Assembly: GCF_018127785.1 (NCBI RefSeq)
Contig: NZ_CP072389.1
Location: 1,116,001-1,180,000, forward strand
Reading direction: 5' to 3'
Origin: Prevotella scopos JCM 17725
GTDB taxonomy: Bacteria; Bacteroidota; Bacteroidia; Bacteroidales; Bacteroidaceae
DNA: 64,000 nt
Part shown: one piece after another, positions 33,840-44,925 of the stretch
How the letters are laid out: the number at the start of each line of letters is the position of its first letter
Position numbering within the stretch: position 1 is the stretch's first letter
Program-made: the position numbers and the translations under genes
Notes under the pieces: generated by a model
Databases searched by the model: none
The model's input: only the letters and a program-made list of their open reading frames with translations
What the model was told of the DNA's origin: nothing

Positions 33840-35249
33840 ATGGAATCAAACAGCAATGACAATTACGTGCTGGTCCTGGAAGACCGCACGGAGGTAAAGA
33901 ATGAACAGGAAGCGGGTAAATTGTCCGTCGTATCCAGTGTTGACGAAAAGGGAAACCTTAAAACCACTGAGGCAATTGCTGCCAATCAGGCGGCATTCTT
34001 AAAGTTCAACAACAAGGACGGACTTCTGAAGAACTTCATGACCAACTTCCTCAAACAGTTCAACAACCCGACTCATTTCGGATTGTACAAGGTCGTGGCA
34101 GACAATGTGGAACAGGGCGTGGACAACCTGCGTACCATGCTGCAAAACCGCGAGAAGCTCGAAAGCAAGCAGCAGCTGGCAGAGATTGGGGTGTCCTTTG
34201 ATGATTATCTGCCGCAAAAGAAGAATACCACTGCCATCGACCCCGAGAAAGTGGACTGGAAGATGCTCGACAACCTTGGACTGTCCCGTGAGAGATTGGA
34301 GCAGAGTGGAGAATTGGAAAAGATGCTCAATTGGCAGAAGAGCAATCTCTTGACGATAGCCGTACCTATTGGAGACACTACCATCTACACCGAAGCTCGC
34401 CTTGCTTTCCGCACGGACGATAACGGCAATGTCGGTTTGGCAATTCATCCTTTGAGAAAAGAACCACAGCTTGACTTTCCCTATATGGGCTACAAGTTCT
34501 CTCCCGAAGAAAAGGAGACACTTCTCACTACGGGCAATCTCGGTAAAACCATCGAAGTGACTCCCAAGAACGCTGAGCCTTTCTCTGCCTACGTCTCTAT
34601 CGACCCGCAGACCAATGAAATCATAGCCCTGCGTGCCGACCGTGTAAATATCCCCAAGGAAATCAAGGGCGTGACTCTTTCTGACGCTCAGTATAAAGAC
34701 CTTGTGGAAGGTAAAGCCGTGAAGGTTGAAGGCATGACTGCCAAGAGCGGCAAGTCTTTTAATGCCACGCTTCAGGTCAATGCCGAGCGAAAGGGCATTG
34801 AGTTCATCTTTGGTGACAACAAGAGTTTAAGAGAACGACAGGAACACAAACAGACACAGCAGCAAGGTGTACCCCATAAGCTCTGCGGCTTAGAGTTATC
34901 AGATAAACAGCGTGAAGCATTGGATAGCGGTCGCACACTATATCTAAAGAATATGGTGGATAAACAAGGGCAACCTTTCAACGCATACGTTCGCATGGAC
35001 AAGGATCAGAACCGCCCACGCTTTTACAAGTGGAATCCTGACAAGAAGCAGGAAACCAGCAAAGAAAAGGTGGTTGCCGTAGCCGAAGAACACAAAACAC
35101 AGGTAGCCGTGAACAATCACGGCAAGACCAACGAAGCCACGAAGAACGTGAAGGAGCCGTTGAAGACCGGTCAGACACAGCCTACTGCCGAGCAGAAGCA
35201 AAAGCAGGACGAGAACAAGCAGAAAAAGTCTCGTGGACGTAGAATGTAA
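33840..35249 (+). CDS. DUF3945-family protein preceding topB
   Basis: A 469-residue protein: an N-terminal region (about 1-110, containing NFMTNFLKQFNNPTHFGLYK), a central segment (LGLSRERLEQSGELEKMLNW, about 145-164), two copies of a DUF3945-type module (around 225-305 and 345-395: GVTLSDAQYKDLVEGKAVKV, and GLELSDKQREALDSGRTLYL) and a Lys/Gln-rich basic tail. Members of this family lie directly upstream of topB in Bacteroidales conjugative transposons; their function is not established. The same module recurs at the C-terminus of TopB (GIHLSEDNIRDLISSGRTPI), suggesting joint action on DNA. Two broken copies lie at 23799 and 32316. Confidence 0.85.
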   Translation: MESNSNDNYVLVLEDRTEVKNEQEAGKLSVVSSVDEKGNLKTTEAIAANQAAFLKFNNKDGLLKNFMTNFLKQFNNPTHFGLYKVVADNVEQGVDNLRTMLQNREKLESKQQLAEIGVSFDDYLPQKKNTTAIDPEKVDWKMLDNLGLSRERLEQSGELEKMLNWQKSNLLTIAVPIGDTTIYTEARLAFRTDDNGNVGLAIHPLRKEPQLDFPYMGYKFSPEEKETLLTTGNLGKTIEVTPKNAEPFSAYVSIDPQTNEIIALRADRVNIPKEIKGVTLSDAQYKDLVEGKAVKVEGMTAKSGKSFNATLQVNAERKGIEFIFGDNKSLRERQEHKQTQQQGVPHKLCGLELSDKQREALDSGRTLYLKNMVDKQGQPFNAYVRMDKDQNRPRFYKWNPDKKQETSKEKVVAVAEEHKTQVAVNNHGKTNEATKNVKEPLKTGQTQPTAEQKQKQDENKQKKSRGRRM

Positions 35250-35269
35250 CCTTAAAACCATTCAGCACT

Positions 35270-37351
35270 ATGACAACTTGTATTATTGCCGAGAAGCCCT
35301 CGGTAGCCAGAGATATTGCCCACATTGTAGGAGCAACGAGCAAGCAAGACGGATATATGGAAGGCAGCGGCTACCTCGTCACTTGGGCAATGGGACATCT
35401 CATAGCCCTTGCCATGCCCGAAGCCTACGGTTTTTCTGCCTATAAAGCTGAAGACCTGCCCATTCGTCCCAATCCTTTTCAGTTAGTGGTACGACAAGTA
35501 CGTAAGGACAAGGAGTATATATCAGACCTTGCAGCACTCAAACAACTTAAAGTCATCCGTTCCTGCTTCGACAAGGCAGATCGTATCATCGTCGCTACTG
35601 ATGCAGGTCGGGAGGGTGAACTCATCTTTCGCTATATCTATCAATATCTTGATTGCAGAAAACCTTTTGACCGCCTTTGGATAAGTTCTCTCACGGACAA
35701 AGCTATCCGTGAGGGACTTTCCAATCTCAAACCAGGAAGCCATTACGACAACCTCTATCATTCTGCCAAGGCAAGAAGTGAAGCCGACTGGCTGGTGGGT
35801 ATTAATGCCAGCCGTGCGCTGTCCATTGCCCGCAAAGGCGGCTATTCTTTGGGACGGGTACAGACCCCAACACTTGCTATGGTCTGCCATCGGTACATAG
35901 AGAGCCGTGACTTTTCTTCCGTACCCTATTGGAAATTATCCGTCCTTACAGAAAAAGAGGGCTTGTCGATAAAAGCCGTTAGCTGTAAAGACTATGAGAA
36001 TGAAGCATTGGCACAGACTGCTCTCGCTACGCTTCGCAGTCAGAGCCAGCTTACAGTGGAATCGGTCGTAAGAAAGGTGGCTGGTACACCGCCACCACTC
36101 TTGTACGACCTTACTGCCTTGCAGAAGGATGCCAACAGACGCCATGGCTTTTCTGCAGACAAGACCCTCTCGATAGCCCAAAGCCTCTATGAGAAGAAAA
36201 TCACGACCTATCCCCGCACTGGCAGCCGATACATCAGCGAGGATGTCTTCGAGGAAGTCCCCGCCCTGCTGCGCAAGATAAGAGAAACACTTCTGACTCC
36301 GCTTAACCGCCATTCTGTGGACAATACCAAAGTTACCGACCACCACGCCATTATTCCAACAGGTGAAACACCATCAGGATTGTCGACAGATGAAACAACT
36401 GTCTATCAAATGGTGGTCAATCGCTTTGTCGAATCCTTTTCCTCCAATTCAGAGGAAGAGCGTATGCAGGTGCGGTTTACTGACGGTACCAACACCTTTA
36501 CTTGGAAAGCATACCGACAAATCTCTTTAGGTTGGAAAGCTGTACAGAAAGGTAAAGAAGTAGAAGCTGAAAAGAAAGAGGATAGCGATGAACAGATTTT
36601 GTCTTCATTGCCTGATTTGACGGAGGGAGAGGTTTTGGCACTTGTTTCTGCTGAAATAACCGAGCATAAGACTAAACCTAAACCCCTCTACACAGAAGCG
36701 ACACTGCTTTCTGCTATGGAGAATGCTGGCAAGGAAGTGAAGGAAGACGATAAGCGCAAGGCAATGGCAGAGTGCGGTATTGGCACACCTGCCACAAGAG
36801 CCAACATCATCGAAACGCTTATCCTCCGTGATTATATCTGCAGGGACAAGAAAGCCATCATACCTACCGAGAAAGGCCTGGCAGTCTATGAGATTGTCAA
36901 AGATAAAAAGATTGCCAACGCGGAGATGACAGGTGCATGGGAACTGGCACTTGCCGCCATCGAGGCGGGGAAAATGCCTGCGAATAAGTTTTCACAGGGT
37001 ATCAACTCATACGTGGGAACAATCTGCGAGGAACTCCTAACACTTACTCCCGAACAGAAGTCCTATCCTGTCTACCGCTGCCCAAAATGCGGACAGCAGA
37101 GTGTCGGCATCTATGCCAAGGTAGCCAAGTGCAGGCATGAAACCTGTGGTTTTCACGTGTTTCGTGAAGTCTGCGGCATACATCTTTCTGAAGATAATAT
37201 CCGTGACTTGATAAGCTCCGGTCGTACGCCTATCTTTAAAGGGCTGACCAGCAAGGCAGGCAAGAAGTTCAATGCCCGACTGGTTCTGGGTGAAGACTAC
37301 ACCACTTCCTTTGAATTTGAGAACAAAAAAGGAAAACAAAGAAGGAGATAA
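35270..37351 (+). CDS. topB: DNA topoisomerase III
   Basis: A 693-residue type IA topoisomerase. A TOPRIM domain at the N-terminus (TTCIIAEKPSVARDIA and ATDAGREGELIFRYIY, with the catalytic Glu and Asp residues), and the active-site Tyr in ITTYPRTGSRYI at about residue 314. GIGTPATRANIIETLILRDY (about 502-521) is typical of TopB. The C-terminus has a CPKC/CRHETC zinc-ribbon-like motif (about 604-625) followed by a DUF3945-like module. In CTnDOT-type elements such a topoisomerase (Exc/TopB) belongs to the excision/transfer region. It starts 20 nt after the DUF3945 gene. Confidence 0.95.
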   Translation: MTTCIIAEKPSVARDIAHIVGATSKQDGYMEGSGYLVTWAMGHLIALAMPEAYGFSAYKAEDLPIRPNPFQLVVRQVRKDKEYISDLAALKQLKVIRSCFDKADRIIVATDAGREGELIFRYIYQYLDCRKPFDRLWISSLTDKAIREGLSNLKPGSHYDNLYHSAKARSEADWLVGINASRALSIARKGGYSLGRVQTPTLAMVCHRYIESRDFSSVPYWKLSVLTEKEGLSIKAVSCKDYENEALAQTALATLRSQSQLTVESVVRKVAGTPPPLLYDLTALQKDANRRHGFSADKTLSIAQSLYEKKITTYPRTGSRYISEDVFEEVPALLRKIRETLLTPLNRHSVDNTKVTDHHAIIPTGETPSGLSTDETTVYQMVVNRFVESFSSNSEEERMQVRFTDGTNTFTWKAYRQISLGWKAVQKGKEVEAEKKEDSDEQILSSLPDLTEGEVLALVSAEITEHKTKPKPLYTEATLLSAMENAGKEVKEDDKRKAMAECGIGTPATRANIIETLILRDYICRDKKAIIPTEKGLAVYEIVKDKKIANAEMTGAWELALAAIEAGKMPANKFSQGINSYVGTICEELLTLTPEQKSYPVYRCPKCGQQSVGIYAKVAKCRHETCGFHVFREVCGIHLSEDNIRDLISSGRTPIFKGLTSKAGKKFNARLVLGEDYTTSFEFENKKGKQRRR

Positions 37352-37443
37352 TCCTGGCAGAAACAACGAGGAACAGATATAGGTTGGGAGATACAAGTAT
37401 TGCCTCCCGACCTTTTTACCTCCACTTATTAAAAGAAAACACT

Positions 37444-40400
37444 ATGGCATACAATAAGAAAGAAGTCCTGCAAGCCAACACGGACGCCATCCGTGTGGTC
37501 TTGCGCCTGGAAAAAGAACGCCGCGAAGCCACCGAAGCTGAGAAAAGTATCTTACAGAACTACCAAGGTTTCGGTGGCTTGAAATGTGTACTCAACCGCA
37601 CAGACAACCCCGATGATATACGCTATTGGAGCAAGTCAGAGCAGAATCTCTTTGAGCCGACACAGCAGCTCAAACAGATGATTTATCGTGAAGCCTTAGA
37701 TGCTAACACCGCCAAGCGGTACTGGGAAAGCATCAAGGCAAGCGTACTAACTTCCTTCTATACCGATACCCGTATTGTCACCGCCATTGCCGATGCTCTC
37801 ACTTCTGTAAATGTACCCATACGTCGATGTTTGGATCCTTCGGCTGGCATGGGTGCCTTTGCAGAGACCTTTGCAAGGCAAGCGGGAGTTGTAGATGCAA
37901 TGGAAAAAGACCTGCTTACTGCCCGCATCAGCCAAGCCCTGCACCCCTATGGCAAAGGCAATATTTTCGTCCGAAATGAGCCTTTTGAAGCCATTGGGGA
38001 GTTAGAAAACAAAGACAAGTACGACCTTGTTACAAGTAACATTCCTTTCGGTGATTTCATGGTCTATGACCGAGAATACAGCAAAGGTAAGGACACTCTT
38101 AAACGTGAGTCCACACGTGCCATTCACAATTACTTCTTCGTGAAAGGTCTGGACTGCATCAAGGAAGGTGGAATTTTGGCATTCATCACTTCACAGGGCG
38201 TATTAGACAGTCCCCGCAATGAAGCCATACGCCGTTACCTCATGCAGAACAGCCGCCTTATCTCCGCTCTCCGACTAACATCAGGTCTATTTTCAGACAA
38301 TGCAGGTACGGACGTAGGCAGTGACCTCATCGTCCTGCAGAAGCAGACTAGTAAAGAAATCAGCAAGGGAATTGAACAGCAGTTCGTAGAAACTGTTTCC
38401 GTTCCCAAGGAAGAAGGCTCTACTGTCGTCTTCAAGCATAACTCTCTTTTTGTAGGAGATTGGAAAGACATATCTCATCGCACCATTGCCACAGAGCGCA
38501 TAATGGGTACAGACCCTTATGGAAGACCAGCATGGGAGTATCGGTTCACAGGAGGGATTGAGGAAATGGCAGAAAGTCTCCGAACACGGCTCTCCCTTGA
38601 AATGGGACAACGTATCGACCGTAAGCTATATGAAACAGGTATACCAATGACAGAGGCAGAGCGGGAGGCGGAAGCAGAGAAACAGCTTCGCAAGTTGGGT
38701 ATTACCATAAGTCGGAAAGAAGAAACAGAGAAGACAAAGACTGAAGACAAGGGTATAAACGATGCCTATAACCTAATGCCCGACAGTATCAGGAAACAGT
38801 TACCAAAACTTTACAGCACGGAAAAGGAACTCATAGGCGATAAGGTTGCCTACGCACGCTATTTCTTCCCGATGGGAGCATACACAGCCTACCTTCTGGA
38901 ATATGACCCTAAGAGCCGCATTGGTTTCGGTGCTGTCACGATGGGTTATGGCTGGGAGCTCGGCAATATGTCCCTCGACGAGATGGAAGGCGTGAAGGTA
39001 AGAGGACTGGGCATTGAACGTGACCTGTATTTCTCTCCTAAGAAATTGCACGAGATAGCCGAGTTGGAAGAAATCGTCAGGGAACAATATACCAAAGAAG
39101 AAGTGGTGGCAGAGGAAATCAAGGAAGAATCGGTAACAAATACAGAAGACACGGTTAAGAAGACTGTGAACGGTACTTCTGGAATCAAGATATCCAAGGA
39201 AGAGTTGGAAACTGAAACAGAAATTAATGTCGGGCAAGTCATAGAACCAGACGATTTTACCATTACCAAGGTACAGGCAAAAGAAAATACCATTTCCAAT
39301 GGAGAGACCACTCCATTGCAACCACCATCATCGGAGTCCGCCCCACAACAATCAGTATCAGGACAGCCTTCCATAACTATAGAACCTGCTCCCGAAGGTG
39401 TACCCGCTTTGACACTTCATCATCAATACGAGCAGGAACCACAGGAAATCCGTACGGATATTGAAGCCCCAAGAGAGATGAACGGACAGACAATATTCTT
39501 TGACGATGATCATCATCCGGTGGTGGACAATAACATGGAAGACATCGGACAACCGGAGCAGCTGTCATTGTTTGCCCCAGAGGAATACAGCCTTTGGGCA
39601 AGAGAAGTTACCCGTGTGAACAATGAAATCAAGGATAATTCAGGAACTTCACAGGCGCATCGTCCTATAACAAAAACTGTTCCCCAGAAATCATCGGAGT
39701 CCAAGATGCAAAAGGCAGCAACTATTCCTCAACGGCGTACTCGTAGTAGCAGGAAAGCAGCTTCTTCCTCTCCACGTGAGCCATCGCTCTTTGACTTTAT
39801 GAACGAAGCCGAGGAACACAAGCCACAGCCGATAGCAGAAGTCAGAAAGGAGTTTGACGCTTCACCGCGCCCTTTTCTCTCTTCGCCGGACTCTCATCTG
39901 AGAGACGGCTCCATTGTCGTACAGAAAGGTCAGGTGGGGTTTCTTTCTGATCTGAAGCGACATCCCACCTTTAACCCGATGGACTTGCCGTATGCGCAGC
40001 TTTCCCGTCTAAAAAGCTATATCGAGATACGGGAGTGCTATCATCGTCTCTATGACTACGAGGCAGAGAACCATGCAGAAGACAGGGAAGACCGCAGCAG
40101 GCTCAACCACCTGTATGATGACTATGTTGCACGCTGGGGCTACTTTAACCAGAAGGCGAACACCGACATCATCAAGATGGATGCTACAGGCGTGGAAATG
40201 CTGTTCTTGGAACGCTCTGAGAACGGCAGATACGTCAAGGCGGACATCTTTGACCATCCAACGGCATTTTCCACCACGGAACTGACCGTTGCCGCAGACC
40301 CGATGGAGGCACTGGGTGCATCGCTCAACAAGTATGGCACGGTGGAACTTGACTACATGAGTTCGCTTTTACCTGATATGGAGGAAAGCGACATCATTTC

Positions 40401-42063
40401 TTCCTTGGAAGGTCGTATCTACTTCAACCCCGAAGAGAATGCTTATGAGGTTGCGGACAAGTACATTTCGGGCAATGTAATAGAAAAGGCGGAGCGTATC
40501 GAGTCGTGGCTCTTGGACCATCCCGAACATGAAGAGGCAAAACAGAGCCTTGCCGCCCTGCGTGCAGCCACGCCAACACCCATTCCATTTGCAGACCTTG
40601 ACTTCAACCTCGGTGAACGCTGGATACCCTCAAAGGTCTATGGCAGGTTCGCATCGGAGTTTTTCGGGACGGATATTGGCGTATCCTACCATTCCAACAT
40701 GGACGAGTACTGCATTGTCTGCGACCGAAAGAATGCCAATATCTGGCATAAGTATGCCGTACAGGGGGAGTTCCGCCGTTATGATGGCGTCAATCTATTA
40801 AAGCATGCCCTGCACAATACTATTCCCGACATCAACAAGAGCAAGGAGGTGACGGACAAGGTTACGGGAGAGACCAAGACCATTAAAGTAAGGGACGGAC
40901 ATGCTATCCAGATGGCAAATGCCAAGATTGAGGAAATCAGACAGGGCTTTGTTGATTGGCTCGGACGTACACCTGACACGTTCAAGCAACAACTCTCTGA
41001 CCGTTATAATCGTCTTTTCAACTGTTTTGTGCGACCCAACTTTGACGGCACGCACCAGACGTTTCCCGACCTTGACCTCAGACGATTGGGCATTGCCGAC
41101 CTCTACAAAAGCCAGAAGGATGCCGTGTGGATGCTCAAAACCAACGGTGGCGGCATCTGCGACCACGAGGTGGGAGCGGGAAAGACACTCATCATGTGTA
41201 CGGCTGCCTACGAGATGAAGCGATTGGGACTGGCAAACAAGCCGATGATTATCGGTCTGAAGGCAAACGTATTCGACATTGCTGATACCTTTAGGAAAGC
41301 TTATCCCAATGCTAAGGTACTCTATCCAGGTAAGAACGATTTTAATAAGCAGAACCGCCAACGTATTTTTAACGACATCAAGAACAACGACTGGGACTGC
41401 ATCATCCTCACGCACGAACAGTTCGGCATGATACCGCAGGCCTTGGAGATACAGGAAGCGATTATGCAAAAGGAACTGGACTCAGTGGAAGAGAATCTCG
41501 AAGTGTTGCGACAACAAGGAAGAGACATCTCCCGTGGGATGCTCAAAGGATTGGAGAAGCGCAAGCAGACGCTTGAAGCCAAGTTACAGAACATACAAGA
41601 TAGCATCGCTGAGCGTAAGGACGATGCTGTAGACTTCAAGATGATGGGTATCGACCACCTCTTTGTAGATGAAAGCCACCAGTTCAAGAACCTGATGTTC
41701 AATACCCGCCACGACCGTGTGTCGGGCTTGGGCAATCCTGATGGTTCACAGCGTGCCTTAAACATGCTCTTTGCCATTCGTACCATACAAGAACGGTCTG
41801 GCAAGGACTTGGGAGCCACTTTCCTTTCAGGAACGACCATTTCCAATAGTTTGACGGAATTGTATCTTCTGTTCAAGTATCTTCGTCCGCAGGCTTTGGA
41901 GAAGCAGGGCATCAACAGTTTCGATGCTTGGGCAGCCGTCTTTGCCAAGAAGTCGACTGACTACGAGTTCTCCATCACAAACGACATCATTCAGAAGGAA
42001 CGCTTCAGAACATTTATCAAGGTGCCTGAGCTGGCGGCGTTTTATGCGGAAGTGTGGGAGTAG
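37444..42063 (+). pseudogene. Methylase/helicase gene, 5' part (split by the nested element)
   Basis: The 5' portion of a giant conjugative-transposon gene, starting at the ATG at 37444 (MAYNKKEVLQANTDAI); the frame is open to 37384. It encodes an N-6 methylase-like domain (about 100-310: LDPSAGMGAFAETFARQ, VTSNIPFGDF with an NPPF-like motif), a long linker, and the first half of an SF2 helicase (about 1210-1535: EVGAGKTLIMCTAAYEMKRL as Walker A, FVDESHQFKN as the DExH-like motif). At 42040 the guest element cuts the frame; the last codons before the false stop at 42061 come from the guest. The remaining part is at 59882-61606. Joined, the product would be about 2106 residues. Confidence 0.9.
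42040..42050 (+). repeat. attL core of the nested element
   Basis: TTTTATGCGGA, identical to 59882-59892. To the left is the methylase/helicase reading frame (ELAAFYAE); to the right is guest sequence. This is one of the 11-bp direct repeats left by site-specific integration. Confidence 0.85.
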
Positions 42064-42320
42064 AAAGCAGAAAATGGCATAAAACTCATATCTGACTGAA
42101 ATACAGCGGATATTGCTTTTTTCTTCATCGGGTTGCATTTGAGGAAATAGGCAGAAAAGGGAGCGAAAAGGAGGGAGTTCAGTTACCAAATCGTTCGACA
42201 AACGATGAAAGGAAAAGGACGGCTGAAAGTGGTAACAAAAACGGTGCTTTCTCTTTCATTATCAGTGTTTTGCATCGTTCAAAGTTCCTCAAAGAAGTGT
42301 AATTTTGCAAGTAAAAAACA

Positions 42321-43574
42321 ATGGAAAAAGAAAAATTCAAGCTGCTTTTCTACCTCAAGAGAGGTACGCAGGACAAAAACGGAAAAAGTCCCATCATGGG
42401 ACGCATCAGCGCAGGAAGCTCTATGGTACAATTTAGTTGCAAATGCTCGTGTACTCCTCGTTTGTGGGACAGTCGCAAGAACCGACTGCTGGGCAAGAGT
42501 GCCGAAGCCGTATCGGTAAACAAGGAACTTGACCGCCTTCAGGTGAGTATTCACAAGGTTTATGAGTCTCTTTCGGGAAAATCCGATGCTCGCGTCACGG
42601 CAGAGCGAGTAAGGGAATTGGTGTTCGGGTTGAACAGCGAGTCGCAAGGACTGCTTTATCATACGGGCGAGTATATCAACCGCTTCCGTGAGCGTGTGGG
42701 CATAGACCGCAGCGAACGCAGACTAAAATGCCTGTTGCTCTTCCGCAAGCATCTGGCAAACTTCGTCAGGTACCGCTACCATGTGGAGGATATTCCCGTA
42801 CAGAAAGTGGACACAGCCCTCATCAAAGACTTGGAGGACTACTTCGCCAAAGAAAAGGGCTTCAAGCTCAATACCTCGGCTGGTTATCTCTCCATGCTGG
42901 CTTCCTTGCTCAAAGACCTGCATAAACGGCATATCATTGACACCTATCCCTTCATCAACCATTCCATTCGTTGGGAAGTGGGCACTCCACGTTACATCAC
43001 GAGGGAGGAGGTAAGCCGTATCGCAGCCTTGGGAGAAGACGAACTGCAAGGCTATGAAAAAGTGTCGAGGGATATGTTCCTTTTCTCCTGCCTGACGGGG
43101 CTTTCCTATACCGACGTGTATCACTTGACGGAGCAGCACGTCTTTCACGAAGCGGGAATGACTTGGATACGCAAGCCGAGAATAAAGACGGGCAACGTGT
43201 GCCACATCCCCCTACTTCCCGAAGCCGCTGCCATTATCGAGCGTTATCGGGGCATTCACACGAGGGCTTTCCGACACGAACCGCCCAAGGGGTATCTGCT
43301 GCCCATACCCGGATGCGACACGGTAAACATACACCTCAAAAAGATAGCACGGCTTTGCGGTATTCAGAAAACGCTGACCTATCACATGGCACGGCATACC
43401 TTCGCATCTCAGATGACACTGTCGGAGGGCGTGTCCATTGAGAGCGTTTCCAAAATGCTCGGACACAGTCAAATCAAAACCACGCAAGTGTATGCGGAGA
43501 CATCTCCCGAGCGTGTCTTTCTGGACATAGAGAAAATACTTCCACAACTCGCACATTATCAACTGACCAACTAA
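42321..43574 (+). CDS. Tyrosine recombinase 1 (integrase)
   Basis: A 417-residue site-specific recombinase with an N-terminal arm-binding and SAM-like core-binding half (about 1-215) and a catalytic half (about 225-410). HMARHTFASQ gives the HxxR box, LGHSQIKTTQVYAE gives the second His and the nucleophile Tyr. The box I arginine is replaced by Ser in CLTGLSYTDVYHL, as in IntDOT of CTnDOT, as I recall. It is the first gene after the left end and so likely the integrase of the nested element. A -7 box (TAATTTTG, 42300-42307) lies just upstream. Confidence 0.9.
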   Translation: MEKEKFKLLFYLKRGTQDKNGKSPIMGRISAGSSMVQFSCKCSCTPRLWDSRKNRLLGKSAEAVSVNKELDRLQVSIHKVYESLSGKSDARVTAERVRELVFGLNSESQGLLYHTGEYINRFRERVGIDRSERRLKCLLLFRKHLANFVRYRYHVEDIPVQKVDTALIKDLEDYFAKEKGFKLNTSAGYLSMLASLLKDLHKRHIIDTYPFINHSIRWEVGTPRYITREEVSRIAALGEDELQGYEKVSRDMFLFSCLTGLSYTDVYHLTEQHVFHEAGMTWIRKPRIKTGNVCHIPLLPEAAAIIERYRGIHTRAFRHEPPKGYLLPIPGCDTVNIHLKKIARLCGIQKTLTYHMARHTFASQMTLSEGVSIESVSKMLGHSQIKTTQVYAETSPERVFLDIEKILPQLAHYQLTN

Positions 43575-43586
43575 AACCGCAGAACA

Positions 43587-44870
43587 ATGAAAAGTACATT
43601 TGCCATACTATTCTACATAGATAGAAGCAAGACCAATGAAGACGGACTATGCGTAATCCGTTGCCGTATCACCTGTAATGGAACGTCCTCATCGTTTTCC
43701 ACGCAGTTGCAAACTTCCCCCGACGAGTGGCTTGCCCGAAAAGGGTGCATCAAGGCGACAACAGGTAATTCAAGCGGCATCAATCTGCAACTGAACTCAA
43801 TAGAAGAGTGCTTGCATTCACTCTATGAACGTACATTAAGGGAAGAAAACTATATCACGGCGGAATACCTCAAGGAGCGTTATATGCAGCAAAGTCGCCC
43901 CATGCCAACACTTACGGAGCTATATCAATCCGTTTGTGAATACAAGGAGGAATTGCAGGGCAGAACATTAAGCAAGGCAACTGTCAGGGCTTTTAAGGAC
44001 AGCTACAAGAGTTTTGTTCATTTCCTGCAAGTAAGGGACAGGGCAGACTGTATGCCCACAGAGGTGGACAAGACTTTGCTTGAGGACTATCGCCTTTTTA
44101 TGCTTCGGGACTTGGGAAACAAGGAAAGCAGTGTCGGCAACCGCCTACGCCACTTGCATCAGGTCATTCGCAAGGCATTGCAGGAGCGATACGTTCGTGA
44201 AGACCCTTTTGAACTCATAGACATAGAAACGCCTACCTACGAGCGCAATGCACTTACGGCGGACGACCTGCAAAAACTCTTGGCTTACCGTCCGCACCGC
44301 TCGACAGATAACCATTGCAGACTTATTTTCCTCTTGGGATGTTTCACGGGGCTGGCATTCTCAGACTTAAAGAAACTCCGAATGGACGATGTTTATACAT
44401 TCGGGGATGGGCGTAGGTACATATCGCTCTGTCGAACAAAGACACAGAACAGAAGTATTGTCCCGTTGCTGCCCGTTGCCGAGAAAATACTCGCCATTGT
44501 GAGCCACGGACGAAGGGAGGGGCTTTTCTTTCGAGAGTTTCCCAGCAACAGTAATTTCAATAGAACTATTCAGGAGATATGTATTAAGGCAGGACTGCCA
44601 CCGCATACTCAAGCGACCTCGCACACCGCACGGCACACCTTTGCCACGACCATCTGTCTGGAGAACGGACTTCCGATAGAGACGGTGAGCAAGATGCTGG
44701 GGCATCGCTTCATCTCCACGACCGAGATTTATGCACGGGTGACCAAGAGCAAGATTGCCAAGGAAATGCAACCCCTGATGGGTAGTGAGCATACAAGGGT
44801 ACTGCGTAAAGCCTTACGGCTGTGTCCGTCAAGAACACCGAAAAAGTCAAGTCCCATAATTGGGATGTAA
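43587..44870 (+). CDS. Tyrosine recombinase 2
   Basis: A 427-residue recombinase of the same family, 12 nt after the first. The N-terminal half carries the usual Bacteroidales integrase opening (FAILFYIDRSKTNEDGLCVI). Catalytic motifs are HTARHTFATT (HxxR), LGHRFISTTEIYARV (His and Tyr). Box I reads CFTGLAFSDLKKL, with Ala where Arg is usual. Tandem pairs suggest either two roles (integration versus excision) or a functional pair; which one cuts the 11-bp core is unknown. Confidence 0.88.
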   Translation: MKSTFAILFYIDRSKTNEDGLCVIRCRITCNGTSSSFSTQLQTSPDEWLARKGCIKATTGNSSGINLQLNSIEECLHSLYERTLREENYITAEYLKERYMQQSRPMPTLTELYQSVCEYKEELQGRTLSKATVRAFKDSYKSFVHFLQVRDRADCMPTEVDKTLLEDYRLFMLRDLGNKESSVGNRLRHLHQVIRKALQERYVREDPFELIDIETPTYERNALTADDLQKLLAYRPHRSTDNHCRLIFLLGCFTGLAFSDLKKLRMDDVYTFGDGRRYISLCRTKTQNRSIVPLLPVAEKILAIVSHGRREGLFFREFPSNSNFNRTIQEICIKAGLPPHTQATSHTARHTFATTICLENGLPIETVSKMLGHRFISTTEIYARVTKSKIAKEMQPLMGSEHTRVLRKALRLCPSRTPKKSSPIIGM

Positions 44871-44925
44871 CAGCCGTAATGAATGATTCAAAAAAAAGAA
44901 GTCCAACTTTTTAACAAGAAAAACA

